A stretch of DNA of 64,000 bases from Streptomyces zhaozhouensis (GCF_900230195.1 NZ_OCNE01000009.1:1-64000); one strand, 5' to 3'. Positions 29,058 through 39,304 are shown, numbered from the stretch's first letter. A program made the numbers and translations. The notes: generated by a model from the letters alone, not told the origin.

Positions 29058-29279
29058 TCACTCCTCCCCTTCGGCGCGCTCCCCCGCGCCCGGCTCCTCG
29101 CCCTCTCCCTCCCCGCCCCCCGGGGACGGCGGCGGGGGCGCGGGGCGCCCCCGGCGCGGCGGGAAGACCTCCGCCGGCGTGGGCACCGGGCGGCGGGCCG
29201 CCGGACGCCGCGACTGCTGCTCACCGTTGTCGTCCCCGTCGCCGCCCGGGGTGGGGGAGGAAGCCTGAGACATAGCCAT
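29058..29279 (-). CDS. Possible small Pro/Gly/Glu-rich protein
   Basis: 73 residues, low complexity (PAPPPPSPGGGEGEGEEPGAG), no membrane segment and no recognisable domain. The ATG at 29279 is repeated two codons later, and neither has a clear ribosome binding site, although the upstream sequence is AT-rich and promoter-like. The reading frame fits the strand of its neighbours. It could be a real disordered protein or chance. Confidence 0.4.
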   Translation of the reverse strand: MAMSQASSPTPGGDGDDNGEQQSRRPAARRPVPTPAEVFPPRRGRPAPPPPSPGGGEGEGEEPGAGERAEGEE

Positions 29280-29374
29280 AAACCGACTTTAAGTACTAAA
29301 CAGACAATCCACCGTCATTGGGGCGGCGTGTTCCGGCGAAAGCGGGACCTGCGGTCAGAGGACGACAGCGACGC

Positions 29375-30172
29375 TCAGAGTCGGGAGGCGTTCCGTTCAT
29401 AGACCATCCGCAGGCCGATCAGGGTCAGCCAGGGCTCGTGCGCGTCGATCACCGTGGACTCCCGCAGGACCATCGGGGCGACGCCGCCCGTGGCGATGAC
29501 GGTGACATCGTCCGGGTCGTCGGCCAGCTCGCGCGACATGCGCTCCACCATGCCGTCGACCTGCCCGGCGAAGCCGTAGAGGATGCCGGACTGCATGGAC
29601 TCGACCGTGTTCTTGCCGATGACGTGGCGCGGCCTGGCCAGCTCCACCTTGTGCAGCTGGGCGCCGCGCAGCCCCAGGGCCTCGACGGAGATCTCGATGC
29701 CGGGGGCGATCGCGCCGCCCGCGTACTCGCCGCGCGCGGAGACCGCGTCGTAGGTGGTGGCGGTGCCGAAGTCGACCACGATGCAGGGGCCGCCGTACAG
29801 CTCGACGGCGGCGACCGCGTTGATGATGCGGTCGGCGCCGACCTCCTTCGGGTTGTCCGTGAGGATCGGCACGCCCGTCTTGACGCCGGGCTCGACCAGG
29901 ACGGCCGGGATGTCGCCGTAGTACCGCCTGGTCACCTCGCGCAGCTCGTGCAGCACCGAGGGGACGGTCGAGCAGATCGCGATCCCGTCGATACCGTCGC
30001 CCAGCTCCTCGCCGAGCAGCGGGTGCATCCCCATCAGGCCCTGGAGGAGCACGGCCAGCTCGTCCGCGGTGCGGCGGGCGTCGGTCGAGATCCGCCAGTG
30101 CTCGACGATCTCCTCGCCGTCGAAGAGGCCGAGCACGGTGTGGGTGTTGCCGACGTCGATGGTGAGCAGCAC
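29375..30172 (-). CDS. coaX: Type III pantothenate kinase
   Basis: 265 residues. It phosphorylates pantothenate, the first committed step to CoA. The ASKHA-fold phosphate motif TIDVGNTHTVLGLFDG is at the very N-terminus, followed by PKEVGADRIINAVAA and VVDFGTATTYDAV, all diagnostic. The start is the GTG at 30172, two bases after the nadC stop; the much longer frame upstream runs through nadC and is not real. It ends the nad-pan gene set. Confidence 0.96.
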   Translation of the reverse strand: MLLTIDVGNTHTVLGLFDGEEIVEHWRISTDARRTADELAVLLQGLMGMHPLLGEELGDGIDGIAICSTVPSVLHELREVTRRYYGDIPAVLVEPGVKTGVPILTDNPKEVGADRIINAVAAVELYGGPCIVVDFGTATTYDAVSARGEYAGGAIAPGIEISVEALGLRGAQLHKVELARPRHVIGKNTVESMQSGILYGFAGQVDGMVERMSRELADDPDDVTVIATGGVAPMVLRESTVIDAHEPWLTLIGLRMVYERNASRL

Positions 30173-30174
30173 GG

Positions 30175-31248
30175 TCAGTCGCCCCCCTCGGCGGTGTCGG
30201 CCTCGCGCAGGTCCAGGCCGATGTCCAGGATCGGGGCCGAGTGGGTGAGCGCCCCGACGGCCAGGTAGTCGACGCCGGTGGCCGCGTAGGCCGGCGCGTC
30301 GGCCAGGGTCAGCCGCCCCGAGGACTCCAGCTCGGCCCGGCCGGCGACCAGCCGGACGGCCTCGGCGGTCAGCTCGGGGCTGAAGTTGTCCAGCAGCAGC
30401 AGGTCGGCGCCCTCGGCGAGGACCGGCTCGATCTGGTCCAGCCGGTCCACCTCGACCTCGACCGGGACGCCGGGGAACTCGGCGCGCACCCGGCGGAACG
30501 CCTCGGCGACGCCGCCCGCGGCCACCACGTGGTTGTCCTTGATCAACGCGGCGTCCGAGAGCGACATCCGGTGGTTGACCCCGCCGCCGCAGCGCACCGC
30601 GTACTTCTCCAGGGCACGCAGCCCCGGGGTGGTCTTCCTGGTGTCCCGCACGCTGGTGCCGGTGTCGCCGAGGGCGTCGGCCCAGGCGCGGGTCGCGGTG
30701 GCGACCCCGGAGAGCCGGCAGAGCAGGTTGAGCGCGGAGCGTTCGCCCGTGAGCAGGTCGCGGGTGCGGCCGGTGACGGAGAGCAGCACCTGGCCCGGCT
30801 CGACGCGGTCGCCGTCGGCGACGTGCCGCTCCACCTCGAACTCGTCGGTGCAGACCACCGAGAGCACCGCCTCCGCGATGTGCAGCCCGGCCACCGTGCC
30901 GGCCTGCCGCGCGGTGAAGTCTCCGGTGGAGACGGCCTCCTCGGGGACGGTGGCCACGGTGGTCAGGTCGACGCCGTTGTCCAGGTCCTCCTCGACCGCG
31001 AGGTGCGCGATGTCCTCCACCCGCACCGGGTCCAGGCCGCCGGCCGCCAGCAGCGCGGCCAGGTCGGGGTCGAGGCCGCACTCCAGGGGGTCGAGGCCGA
31101 GCTCCTCGTCGTGCCCGTCGCCGCAGCCGCAGCCCGAGCCGCAGCCACCGCCGACCGGCTCGTCCGCCGGGCGGCTACCCAGCGGCAGCAGCGTCAACTC
31201 GACCGGCCGCGCGGGCGGTGTGCCTGGGGTTCGGGGACTGCTGGTCAC
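30175..31248 (-). CDS. nadC: Nicotinate-nucleotide pyrophosphorylase (quinolinate phosphoribosyltransferase)
   Basis: 357 residues. It converts quinolinate and PRPP to nicotinate mononucleotide. The core has VRDTRKTTPGLRALEKYAV, GGGVNHRMSLSDA and KDNH. It is about 70 residues longer than typical NadC because of an N-terminal extension with the cysteine/glycine motif GGGCGSGCGCGDGHDEEL (about 33-50). The GTG start at 31248 has a GGAGAG ribosome binding site that overlaps the nadB stop. A metal-binding role for the extension is only a guess. Confidence 0.95.
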   Translation of the reverse strand: MTSSPRTPGTPPARPVELTLLPLGSRPADEPVGGGCGSGCGCGDGHDEELGLDPLECGLDPDLAALLAAGGLDPVRVEDIAHLAVEEDLDNGVDLTTVATVPEEAVSTGDFTARQAGTVAGLHIAEAVLSVVCTDEFEVERHVADGDRVEPGQVLLSVTGRTRDLLTGERSALNLLCRLSGVATATRAWADALGDTGTSVRDTRKTTPGLRALEKYAVRCGGGVNHRMSLSDAALIKDNHVVAAGGVAEAFRRVRAEFPGVPVEVEVDRLDQIEPVLAEGADLLLLDNFSPELTAEAVRLVAGRAELESSGRLTLADAPAYAATGVDYLAVGALTHSAPILDIGLDLREADTAEGGD

Positions 31249-31261
31249 GGCGAAGGCTCTC

Positions 31262-32959
31262 CTAGGGGACGACCGGGCCGTCGGGGAACGCGGTCGATTC
31301 GGTGGGGTGGACGGCGAGGTGGTGCCCCGCCGCTGAGGTGCGGAGGGCGGCCACCAGATGGTGCCGCCCACGGGCGTCGTCCGGCTCGGGGTGGTCCTCG
31401 CGCCAGTGGCAGCCGCGCGTCTCCGCGCGGGCCTGGGCGACGGCGACCAGCACCCGGGCGACCAGACGCAGGTTAGCCGTCTCCCAGCTGTCGGCGCCCG
31501 GCTCGGCCGGCTTGCGGTCCTCGGCCGGCGCGTCCAGCGCGGCGGCGGCCTCGGCGAGGCTGGCGCCGGAACGCAGCACGCCGGCGCCGGCCGTCATCAG
31601 CCGCTGGAGGGCGACCCGCGCCTCCGGCGACGGCAGCCCGGTGCCCGGGGGGCCGGGCGGCGGGGTGACGGGCGGGCCGGCGAGGGGGGCGTCCTCCCGC
31701 ACGGCGGTCGCGATCCGCTCGGCGAAGACCAGGCCCTCCAGCAGGGAGTTGGAGGCCAGCCGGTTGGCGCCGTGCACCCCCGTGCAGGCCGTCTCGCCGC
31801 AGGCGTAGAGGCCGGGAACGGTGGTGCGGCCGGCCAGGTCGGTGCGGACGCCGCCGGAGGCGTAGTGGGCGGCGGGCGCGACGGGGACGGGCGCGGTCAC
31901 CGGGTCGATGCCGTGGGCGCGGCAGGCGGCGAGGATGGTGGGGAACCTGCTCTCCCACATCGCGGCGCCGAAGTGCCGGGCGTCCAGGTACATGTGGTCG
32001 GTGCCCCGCTCCCGCATCCGGCGGGTGATGCCCTTGGCCACGATGTCGCGGGGCGCGAGCTCGGCCAGCTCGTGGCGGCCGAGCATGAAGCGCACCCCGT
32101 CCGCGTCCACCAGGTGGGCGCCCTCGCCGCGCACCGCCTCGGAGATCAGCGGCTGCTGCCCCTCGGCCTCGGGGCCGAGGAAGAGCACGGTGGGGTGGAA
32201 CTGGACGAACTCCAGGTCGGAGACCTCGGCCCCGGCGCGCAGCGCCAGGGCGACGCCGTCGCCGGTGGAGACCGAGGGGTTGGTGGTGGCCGAGTAGACC
32301 TGGCCCATGCCGCCGGTGGCCAGCACCACGGCCGGCGCGCGCACCGCGCCCACCCCGTCGTGGCGGCCCTCGCCCATCACGTGCAGGGTGACGCCGGCGG
32401 CGCGGCCCTCGGCGTCCTTCAGCAGGTCGAGGGCGAGCGCGTTCTGCACGGTCTCGATGCGGGCGGCGCGCACGGCGGCGAGCAGCGCCCGGGAGATCTC
32501 GGCGCCGGTGGCGTCGCCCCCGGCGTGCGCGATGCGGCGCCGGTGGTGGCCGCCCTCCCGGGTCAGCGACAGCGCGCCGTCGGGGCCGGTGTCGAACGTG
32601 GCGCCCAGCGCGATGAGCCGGCGCACCGCCGCCGGCCCCTCGGTGACCAGGGCCCGCACCGCGCGTGCGTCGCACAGGCCGGCGCCGGCGACGAGGGTGT
32701 CCTCCAGGTGGCGCTCGGGGGTGTCGCCCTCGCCGAGGGCGGCGGCTATGCCGCCCTGCGCCCAGCGCGTCGAGCCGTCGTCCAGCCTGGCCTTGGTGAC
32801 GATCACGGTGCGCCGGCCGGCGGCGGCGCAGCGCAGCGCGGCCGTCAGCCCGGCGACGCCGGAGCCGACCACGACGACGTCCGCCTCGATCGCCCAGCCG
32901 GGCGCCGGGGCCGGCAGCGGCCCCGCCAGGGCGGCGGGCAGCGGCGTGCGCCCGGTCAC
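31262..32959 (-). CDS. nadB: L-aspartate oxidase
   Basis: 565 residues. It oxidises L-aspartate to iminoaspartate for quinolinate synthesis. The FAD-binding [12 protein letters not shown] (about 32-43), substrate loop [18 protein letters not shown], and active-site stretch FHPTVLF and [10 protein letters not shown] are present, as is the C-terminal helical domain. The start codon GTG overlaps the panC stop (GTGA). nadA is not in the window. Confidence 0.96.
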   Translation of the reverse strand: MTGRTPLPAALAGPLPAPAPGWAIEADVVVVGSGVAGLTAALRCAAAGRRTVIVTKARLDDGSTRWAQGGIAAALGEGDTPERHLEDTLVAGAGLCDARAVRALVTEGPAAVRRLIALGATFDTGPDGALSLTREGGHHRRRIAHAGGDATGAEISRALLAAVRAARIETVQNALALDLLKDAEGRAAGVTLHVMGEGRHDGVGAVRAPAVVLATGGMGQVYSATTNPSVSTGDGVALALRAGAEVSDLEFVQFHPTVLFLGPEAEGQQPLISEAVRGEGAHLVDADGVRFMLGRHELAELAPRDIVAKGITRRMRERGTDHMYLDARHFGAAMWESRFPTILAACRAHGIDPVTAPVPVAPAAHYASGGVRTDLAGRTTVPGLYACGETACTGVHGANRLASNSLLEGLVFAERIATAVREDAPLAGPPVTPPPGPPGTGLPSPEARVALQRLMTAGAGVLRSGASLAEAAAALDAPAEDRKPAEPGADSWETANLRLVARVLVAVAQARAETRGCHWREDHPEPDDARGRHHLVAALRTSAAGHHLAVHPTESTAFPDGPVVP

Positions 32960-33819
32960 GCGGGGCCGCGCAGGGTCAGCCGGCGGTTGTCGATCAGCCG
33001 GGTGGTGCCGACCCTGGCGGCCACGGCCAGCAGCGCCTCGCCGGTGAAGTCGTCGGGGGCGTCGGTGAGTTCGGCCGGGTCGAGCAGCGCGAGGTAGTCG
33101 AGCGCGAGCGGCGGGTCGGCCTCGGCCGCCGCGGCCAGCTCTGCGGCGGCGGCGGCGCGGGCGCCGGCGGCGTCCGGGCGCGCGGCGGCGGCGGTCAGGG
33201 CGCGGGAGAGCGCCAGCGCGGTGGTGCGCTCGGCGGCCGAGAGATAGCGGTTGCGGCTGGAGCGGGCCAGCCCGTCCGGCTCCCGGACGGTCGGCACCGG
33301 CAGGATCTCCACCGGGAAGTCCAGGTCGGCCACCATCCGCCGCACCAGCGCCAGCTGCTGGGCGTCCTTCTCCCCGAACGTCGCCACGTCGGCGCGGGTG
33401 AGGTGGAGCAGCTTGGCGACCACGGTCAGCATCCCGTCGAAGTGCCCCGGGCGTGAGGCGCCCTCGAGGCGGTCGCCCAGCGGGCCGGCGGAGAGCGTGA
33501 CCAGCGGGCGCCCCGACGGGTACATCTCGGCGTCCGAGGGCGCGAAGAGCAGGTCGGCGCCCGCCTCCTCGGCGACCCTCAGGTCGGCCTCCAGGGTGCG
33601 CGGGTAGCGCGCGAAGTCCTCGCCCTCGCCGAACTGGAGCGGGTTCACATAGACCGTGACCACGACCTGCCCAGCGGGTCCGACCCGCTCCCTGGCGGCG
33701 CGGACATTGGCCGCGTGGCCCTCGTGGAGCGCGCCCAGCGTCATCACGACCGCGCGGCGGGCGCCGTCGGTGTAGTGGGAGCGCAGCCGCTCGGCGGTGT
33801 GCGCCACGGTCACGGTCAT
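32956..33819 (-). CDS. panC: Pantothenate synthetase
   Basis: 287 residues. It joins pantoate and beta-alanine using ATP. The nucleotide-binding HIGH-type motif is [12 protein letters not shown] (about 29-40); FGEKDAQQL and the KMSKS-like [11 protein letters not shown] are present. The position usually written MGALH begins with Leu here. Start and stop both overlap neighbouring genes (ATGA, GTGA), so it is strictly coupled to the DUF2520 gene and nadB. Confidence 0.96.
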   Translation of the reverse strand: MTVTVAHTAERLRSHYTDGARRAVVMTLGALHEGHAANVRAARERVGPAGQVVVTVYVNPLQFGEGEDFARYPRTLEADLRVAEEAGADLLFAPSDAEMYPSGRPLVTLSAGPLGDRLEGASRPGHFDGMLTVVAKLLHLTRADVATFGEKDAQQLALVRRMVADLDFPVEILPVPTVREPDGLARSSRNRYLSAAERTTALALSRALTAAAARPDAAGARAAAAAELAAAAEADPPLALDYLALLDPAELTDAPDDFTGEALLAVAARVGTTRLIDNRRLTLRGPA

Positions 33820-34775
33820 CGTTCCGCTCCGTCCGGTCCCCGGCCGGTGCCCCGGCCGCCCTCCGCGTCGCCCGCCAGCACGTCGAGCAGCGCCTCCGCC
33901 GACTCGGGCCGCAGCAGGCCGTGGTCGAGGGCGCGGTCCGCGGTGGTGCGGGCCAGCGCCAGATAGCTGGCCAGGGCGTCGGGGGCGTGCTCCCGCAGCT
34001 CGGCGACGTGCGCCGCGACGGTGCCCGCGTCCCCGCGCGCCACCGGCCCGGTCAGCGCCGCGTCACCGGAGCGCAGCGCGTTGTCCAACGCGGCGCCCAG
34101 CAGCGGGCCGAGCATCCGGTCGGGGGCGGCGACGCCGAGGCCGCGCAGCACGTCGAGCGACTGCGCGACGAGCGTGACCAGGTGGTTGGCCCCCATCGCG
34201 AGCGCCGCGTGGTAGAGCGGGCGGTCCCGCTCCTCGATCCACTCGGGCTCGCCGCCCATCTCGATGACCAGCGCCTCGGCGGCCATCCGCAGCTCCTCGG
34301 GCGCGGTGACCCCGAACGAGCAGCCGGCCAGCCGCTGCACGTCGACCGAGGTGCCGCTGAACGTCATCACCGGGTGCAGCGCCAGCGGCAACCCGCCGGC
34401 GCGCAGCGCGGGTCGCAGCACCCCGACGCCGTGCCGGCCCGAGGTGTGGGCCAGCAGCTGGCCCGGTCGGATCGCGCCGGTCTCGGCGAGGCCGGCGACC
34501 AGCGGCGGCAGCGCGTCGTCGGGAACGGTCAGCAGCACCAGGTCGGCTTTGGCCAACACCTCGTCGGGGGTGACCAGCGGCACGCCGGGCAGCAGCGCGT
34601 CGGCGCGACGGCGGGAGGCGTCGGAGACGCCGGAGGCGGCCACCGGCTGGTGCCCGGCCAGCCGCAGTGCGGCGGCCAGCACGGGGCCGACGCGGCCGGC
34701 GCCGACCACGCCGACGCGCAGCCGCGCCGGGCGGTCGTGCGCCTCGGTGGTGCGGGACGCTGAGGCGGCGTTCAC
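33816..34775 (-). CDS. Rossmann-fold and DUF2520 domain protein
   Basis: 319 residues. The N-terminal NAD(P)-binding fold begins [20 protein letters not shown]. The C-terminal helical DUF2520 domain ([20 protein letters not shown]) resembles 6-phosphogluconate dehydrogenase-like C domains. The GTG start at 34775 has a GGAAGAG ribosome binding site, and its stop overlaps panC. Being first in the pantothenate gene set, it may reduce ketopantoate as PanG-like proteins do; that is inferred, not shown. Confidence 0.88.
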   Translation of the reverse strand: MNAASASRTTEAHDRPARLRVGVVGAGRVGPVLAAALRLAGHQPVAASGVSDASRRRADALLPGVPLVTPDEVLAKADLVLLTVPDDALPPLVAGLAETGAIRPGQLLAHTSGRHGVGVLRPALRAGGLPLALHPVMTFSGTSVDVQRLAGCSFGVTAPEELRMAAEALVIEMGGEPEWIEERDRPLYHAALAMGANHLVTLVAQSLDVLRGLGVAAPDRMLGPLLGAALDNALRSGDAALTGPVARGDAGTVAAHVAELREHAPDALASYLALARTTADRALDHGLLRPESAEALLDVLAGDAEGGRGTGRGPDGAER

Positions 34776-34871
34776 GTGGGTTCTCTTCCTGGTCGAGCGT
34801 TCCGGTCCGTCCCCGCGGTACCGGACGTCCCCCACATGCTACGGCTCCCGGTCGGCGTGCGGACCGTCCGG

Positions 34872-35549
34872 CTACTGGCCGCCGGCCCGCACCAGGCCCG
34901 CCTCGTAGGCGAGGACGACGGCCTGGACGCGGTCGCGGAGGTGGAGCTTGTTCAACACGCGCCCGACGTGGGTCTTCACGGTCGCCTCGGAGACGACGAG
35001 CCGGGCGGCGATCTCCGCGTTGGACAGGCCCTGCGCGATCAGCAGCAGCACCTCGCGCTCGCGGTCGGTCAGCAGGTCGAGCTCGGGGGTGCGGCGCTCC
35101 TGGGGACCGGGGAGCAGGGTGACGAAGCGGTTGAGCAGCCGGCGGGTGGTGGTGGGGGCGACGACCGCGTCGCCGCTGTGGACGGCGCGGATCGCGGCGA
35201 GCAGCTCGTCCGGCGGCACGTCCTTCAGCAGAAAGCCGGAGGCGCCGGCCTGGAGTCCGGAGAACGCGTACTCGTCCAGGTCGAAGGTGGTCAGGATCAG
35301 CACCCGGGGCGTGCCGGGCCCGCCCTCGCCGCCCTGGCAGATCCGGCGGGTCGCCTCGACGCCGTCCAGCCGCGGCATCCGCACGTCCATCAGCACCACG
35401 TCGACCGCGGTGGCCCGCAGCTGCTCCAACGCCTCGACGCCGTCGCCCGCCTCGGCGACGACGGCGATGTCGGGCTGGGCGCTGAGCACCATGCGGAAGC
35501 CGGTGCGCAGCAGCGCCTGGTCGTCGACGAGCATCACGCGGATCGGCAT
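34872..35549 (-). CDS. NarL/LuxR-type response regulator
   Basis: 225 residues. The receiver domain has the acidic pair VDD (8-10), phospho-acceptor Asp55 (VVLMDVRMP) and conserved Lys in FLLKDVPP. The C-terminal LuxR helix-turn-helix is LTDREREVLLLIAQGLSNAE. It is encoded 115 bases after the histidine kinase gene on the same strand and is its evident partner. Confidence 0.95.
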   Translation of the reverse strand: MPIRVMLVDDQALLRTGFRMVLSAQPDIAVVAEAGDGVEALEQLRATAVDVVLMDVRMPRLDGVEATRRICQGGEGGPGTPRVLILTTFDLDEYAFSGLQAGASGFLLKDVPPDELLAAIRAVHSGDAVVAPTTTRRLLNRFVTLLPGPQERRTPELDLLTDREREVLLLIAQGLSNAEIAARLVVSEATVKTHVGRVLNKLHLRDRVQAVVLAYEAGLVRAGGQ

Positions 35550-35664
35550 CGGGGCGGTCCTTCGCTGGGTAACGCTGCTGGAAGCTGCTGCGGGCTGGGG
35601 GAAGCTGGTAGAGGGGCGGGCGGAGGCCGGTGGAGACGGTCGTGGCGGGGCGGCGGGCCGGTCC

Positions 35665-36876
35665 TCACTGCCCGCCGTTGAGCGGCAGGGTGGCGCTGAT
35701 CCGGAAGCCGCCGCCGGGGCGGGGCCCGGCGACGAGCAGGCCGTTGACCATCCCGACGCGTTCCCGCATTCCGATCAGTCCATGCCCCTGGCCGTCGGCA
35801 CCGCGCCCCTCGTACAGCTCCTGCTGCGCGCCGCGCCCGTCGTCCTCGGCGAGCACGGTCAGCGCGTCACCGCCGTACTCCAGGGCGACGGTGGCCCCGG
35901 CGTCGGGGCCGCCGTGCTTGCGGGTGTTGGTCAGCGCCTCCTGCACGATGCGGTAGGCGGTCAGCTCCACGCCGCTGGGCAGCGGCCTGGGCGTGCCGGA
36001 GATGCGGAAGTCGACCGGGAGGCCGGTGTCCCTGACCTGGTCGACCAGCTCGCTCAACTGCTCCACGCCGGGCTGCGGCACGTAGTCCTGCGCGCTGACG
36101 GAGCTGTCCTCGGTGCGCAGCACGCCCAGCAGCCGGCGCATCTCGGCGAGCGCCTGGCGGCCGGTGCCGGAGATGGTGCGCAGCGCGTTGAGGGTCTGCT
36201 CGGGGGCGCTGTCCAGCACGTAGGCGGCGCCGTCGGCCTGGACGACCATGACCGAGACGTTGTGCGCGACCACGTCGTGCAGCTCCCTGGCGATGCGGGC
36301 GCGTTCGGCGGCGACCGCCATCCTGGCCTGCGTCTCCCGCTCCAGCTCCAGGCGGGCGGCGCGCTGCTCCAGCTCGGCGTAGTAGGCGCGGCGGGTGCGC
36401 AGCGAGTCGCCGAGCACCCAGGCGAGGCAGAAGGCGACGGTCAGGAACGCGCAGGAGATGATCATGCCCGCCAGCGACTGCTCCTCGGGCGCCGGCCAGC
36501 GCACGGTGGAGAGCACCGGGGCGGCGACGGAGGTCAGCAGCCCGAGGCGGGAGGCCCAGCGCTCGGGGCGGGCCGCCACGGTGAAGATGATCATCAGCAG
36601 GGCGAAGTTCGCCGGCAGCGGCGGCACGTCGACGGCCAGCTGGAAGAGGCCGAGCAGGATGGCCAGGCCGAGCATCTGGCCGGGCCAGCGGCGGCGCAGC
36701 ATCACCACCGTGCCCAGGCCGATCAGCGCCACCACGGCGCCGGCCTCGGACCCCTCGTACTCTCCTCCCTCGAAGGGCAGAGCCATCACGAAGACGGAGG
36801 TGAACACGAGCACGAACGCCCAGCAGCCGTCGACCCAGGTCGGGTGACGGCGGAGAAAGTCATAGAGCCGGTTCAC
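35665..36876 (-). CDS. Membrane sensor histidine kinase (NarL-type, HisKA_3)
   Basis: 403 residues with five or six membrane segments in the first 190, then the dimerisation/phospho-acceptor helix ERARIARELHDVVAHNVSVM and the HATPase domain (ALTNTRKHGG, DDGRGAQ, GLIGMRERV). No extracytoplasmic sensor domain, so the signal is probably read in the membrane. The start is taken as the GTG at 36876, seven bases after a TACGCT box, giving a leaderless mRNA; a GTG six codons upstream is possible. Confidence 0.93.
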   Translation of the reverse strand: MNRLYDFLRRHPTWVDGCWAFVLVFTSVFVMALPFEGGEYEGSEAGAVVALIGLGTVVMLRRRWPGQMLGLAILLGLFQLAVDVPPLPANFALLMIIFTVAARPERWASRLGLLTSVAAPVLSTVRWPAPEEQSLAGMIISCAFLTVAFCLAWVLGDSLRTRRAYYAELEQRAARLELERETQARMAVAAERARIARELHDVVAHNVSVMVVQADGAAYVLDSAPEQTLNALRTISGTGRQALAEMRRLLGVLRTEDSSVSAQDYVPQPGVEQLSELVDQVRDTGLPVDFRISGTPRPLPSGVELTAYRIVQEALTNTRKHGGPDAGATVALEYGGDALTVLAEDDGRGAQQELYEGRGADGQGHGLIGMRERVGMVNGLLVAGPRPGGGFRISATLPLNGGQ

Positions 36877-36883
36877 TTCACCC

Positions 36884-36889
36884 AGCGTA
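36884..36889 (-). promoter_or_regulatory. -10 box TACGCT for the histidine kinase
   Basis: On the minus strand TACGCT lies seven bases before the GTG at 36876, in the divergent region shared with the MidA-family gene. Confidence 0.45.
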
Positions 36890-36973
36890 TGCACTGGGAA
36901 CGCCCGGGGAGTCAGCCCGGCGACCGATACATGAAGCGCTCAACTACTCCTCAAGGTGGACGGAGACCCTCAC

Positions 36974-37975
36974 ATGCCCGGCCCCGTGTCCGACCGGACG
37001 GCCGCCGAGGGGTGGCGCCCGGCGATGCAGCGCGCGCTCTACGGACCGCGCGGCTTCTACCGCGAGCAGCCGCCCTCGGCGCACTTCAGGACCTCGGTGC
37101 ACGCCTCGCCGCGCTTCGCCGGCGCGGTACTCGAACTGCTGCTCAGGGTGGACGCCGCCCTGGAGCGGCCCCCCGAACTGGCGTTGGTCGACCTCGGCGC
37201 CGGCCGGGGCGAGCTGCTCGCCGGGGTGCTGGCCCAGGCGCCGCCGGAACTGGCCGGACGGCTGCGGCCGTTCGCGGTCGAGAAGGCGGACCGTCCGGCG
37301 GGGCTCGACCCGCGCGTGGTCTGGCGCGCGGAGCCGCCGGCGGACAGCGTGGGGCTGCTCTTCGCCAACGAGTGGCTGGACAACGTGCCGCTCGAAGTGG
37401 CCGAGACGGACGCGGCCGGCGTGCTCCGGCGCGTGCTGGTCGCCGAGGACGGGACGGAACGCGCCGGGCCCGCGCCGGACGCGGCCGAGGCGGCGTGGCT
37501 GCGGCGCTGGTGGCCGCCGTCCGGGCGGCAGGGCGAACGGTTCGAGATCGGGCTGACCAGGGACGCCGCCTGGGCGGGCGCGGTGGCCACGCTGGCGCGG
37601 GGGCTGGCCGTCGCGGTGGACTACGGCCACACGGCGGAGAACCGGCCGTTCGGCGGCACGTTGACCGGCTACCGCGCCGGGCGGATGGTGGCGCCGGTGC
37701 CGGACGGGCGGTGCGACCTGACCGCCCATGTGGCGCTGGACTCCTGTGCCTCCGTGCGCCCCGGCGGGCGGTTGCTCACCCAGCGCGAGGCGTTGCGCGC
37801 GCTGGGCGTGCGCGGGGCGCGTCCGCCGTTGGAGCTGGCGAGCGGCGATCCGGCCGGCTATCTCAGGGCGTTGAACGGAGCGGGCGAGGCGGCCGAGCTG
37901 ACCGACCCGGCCGGGCTCGGCGGCTTCCGCTGGCTGCTGCACCCGGTGGGCGTCGCGGCGGACGGCCTGTTGTGA
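36974..37975 (+). CDS. MidA/NDUFAF7-family SAM-dependent methyltransferase
   Basis: 333 residues of the DUF185/SAM-MT-28 family. The motif [16 protein letters not shown] binds [21 protein letters not shown], and later VAVDYGH with TGYRAGRMV, match the MidA pattern. The mitochondrial member NDUFAF7 dimethylates an arginine in the 49-kDa (NuoD-type) subunit of complex I. Here the gene is convergent, with only 10 bases between, with a nuoD paralogue, which makes that subunit the obvious candidate substrate. Confidence 0.88.
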   Translation: MPGPVSDRTAAEGWRPAMQRALYGPRGFYREQPPSAHFRTSVHASPRFAGAVLELLLRVDAALERPPELALVDLGAGRGELLAGVLAQAPPELAGRLRPFAVEKADRPAGLDPRVVWRAEPPADSVGLLFANEWLDNVPLEVAETDAAGVLRRVLVAEDGTERAGPAPDAAEAAWLRRWWPPSGRQGERFEIGLTRDAAWAGAVATLARGLAVAVDYGHTAENRPFGGTLTGYRAGRMVAPVPDGRCDLTAHVALDSCASVRPGGRLLTQREALRALGVRGARPPLELASGDPAGYLRALNGAGEAAELTDPAGLGGFRWLLHPVGVAADGLL

Positions 37976-37985
37976 AGCGCGCCCG

Positions 37986-39209
37986 CTACTTGTCGATGTC
38001 GCCGACCACGAAGAAGAACGAGCCGAGGATCGCCACCATGTCGGCGACCAGCGTGCCGGGCAGCAGCTCGCGCAGCGCCTGGATGTTGTTGAACGAGGCG
38101 GAGCGCAGCTTCAACCGGTGCGGGGTCTTCTCCCCCTTGGAGACGAGGTAGTAGCCGTTGACGCCCAGCGGGTTCTCCGTCCAGGCATAGGTGGCGCCCT
38201 CGGGGGCCTTGAGCACCTTCGGCAGTCGCTGGTTGACCGGCCCCGGCGGCAGCTCGGCGAGGCGGTCCAGGCAGGCGTCGGCGAGGTCGAGCGCGTTCGC
38301 CGTCTGGTCGAGCAGCACCTCGAAGCGCGCCAGGCAGTCGCCCTCGGTCCTGGTCACCACCCGCAGCGTGTCGGCCAGTTCGCCGTAGGCGAGATAGGGC
38401 TCGTCGCGGCGCAGGTCGAAGTCGACGCCGCTGGCGCGGGCGATCGGCCCGCTCACGCCGTAGGCGCGCGCCGTCTCGGGGCGCAGCACGCCGACGCCCC
38501 GGGTGCGGGCCTGGAACACCTCGTTGCCCAGCACCAGTTCCGACAGGCGCGGCAGCCCGGCGCGCGCCTCGGCGACGGCGGCCCTGGCGCGCCCGGTCCA
38601 GCCGGCCGGCAGGTCCTCCTTGAGACCGCCGACCCGGTTGAACATGTAGTGCATCCGGCCGCCGGAGACCTCCTCCAGCACCCGTTGCAGGCCCTCGCGC
38701 TCGGTGAAGGCGTAGAAGATGGGTGTCAGCCCGCCCAGTTCGAGCGGGTAGGAGCCGAGGAACATCAGATGGTTGAGCACCCTGTTCAACTCGGCGAGCA
38801 GCGTGCGCAGCCAGACCGCGCGCTCGGGCACCTCCATGCCGAGCATCCGCTCGACGGCGAGCACCACGCCCAGCTCGTTGGCGAAGGCGGAGAGCCAGTC
38901 GTGGCGGTTGGCGAGCACCACGATCTGCCGGTAGTCGCGGACCTCGAAAAGCTTCTCCGCGCCGCGGTGCATGTAGCCGACCACCGGCTCGGCCCGCGAG
39001 ATCCGCTCCCCGTCGAGCACCAGCCGCAGCCGCAGCACACCGTGGGTGGACGGGTGTTGGGGCCCGATGTTGAGCACCATGTCGGTGCTCTCGGCCGCGC
39101 CCCCGACGCCGACCGTGGTGTGCGTGGCCGTGCCGCCGCCCGGGGCCGCGCTCGCGTCCGTGCCGAACGTGGCCGCCGTCTCACTGTCCGCGCTGCCGGT
39201 CTCCGCCAT
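37986..39209 (-). CDS. Lone NuoD-type (49-kDa) NADH dehydrogenase subunit paralogue
   Basis: 407 residues. [42 protein letters not shown] and [15 protein letters not shown] align along the whole family length. No other nuo gene is in the window. Where complex I subunits have LDYV, this protein reads RHDWL, so the quinone-contact Tyr (Tyr108 bovine) is Trp. The His of HPSTHG and the Arg of HRGAEKL are kept. It may be an alternative subunit or a different quinone enzyme part. Confidence 0.9.
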   Translation of the reverse strand: MAETGSADSETAATFGTDASAAPGGGTATHTTVGVGGAAESTDMVLNIGPQHPSTHGVLRLRLVLDGERISRAEPVVGYMHRGAEKLFEVRDYRQIVVLANRHDWLSAFANELGVVLAVERMLGMEVPERAVWLRTLLAELNRVLNHLMFLGSYPLELGGLTPIFYAFTEREGLQRVLEEVSGGRMHYMFNRVGGLKEDLPAGWTGRARAAVAEARAGLPRLSELVLGNEVFQARTRGVGVLRPETARAYGVSGPIARASGVDFDLRRDEPYLAYGELADTLRVVTRTEGDCLARFEVLLDQTANALDLADACLDRLAELPPGPVNQRLPKVLKAPEGATYAWTENPLGVNGYYLVSKGEKTPHRLKLRSASFNNIQALRELLPGTLVADMVAILGSFFFVVGDIDK

Positions 39210-39292
39210 GCGGCCAGTCTGTCACCAGGTCACCCCGGAAGTCTCCGGCGTCGCCCGCGCCAAGTGGCCCGCCCGACGCGCCGGGAACGACC

Positions 39293-39298
39293 TAAGCT
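39293..39298 (+). promoter_or_regulatory. -10 box TAAGCT for leaderless PH-domain gene pair
   Basis: TAAGCT lies six bases before the ATG at 39305, with no ribosome binding site. Confidence 0.5.
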
Positions 39299-39304
39299 TC
39301 CGGC

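Noticed and set aside
29375..31081. 568-codon frame fusing coaX with upstream sequence
   Set aside because: The upstream part reads nadC in the wrong frame; the CoaX motif TIDVGNTHTV begins right after the GTG at 30172, next to the nadC stop.
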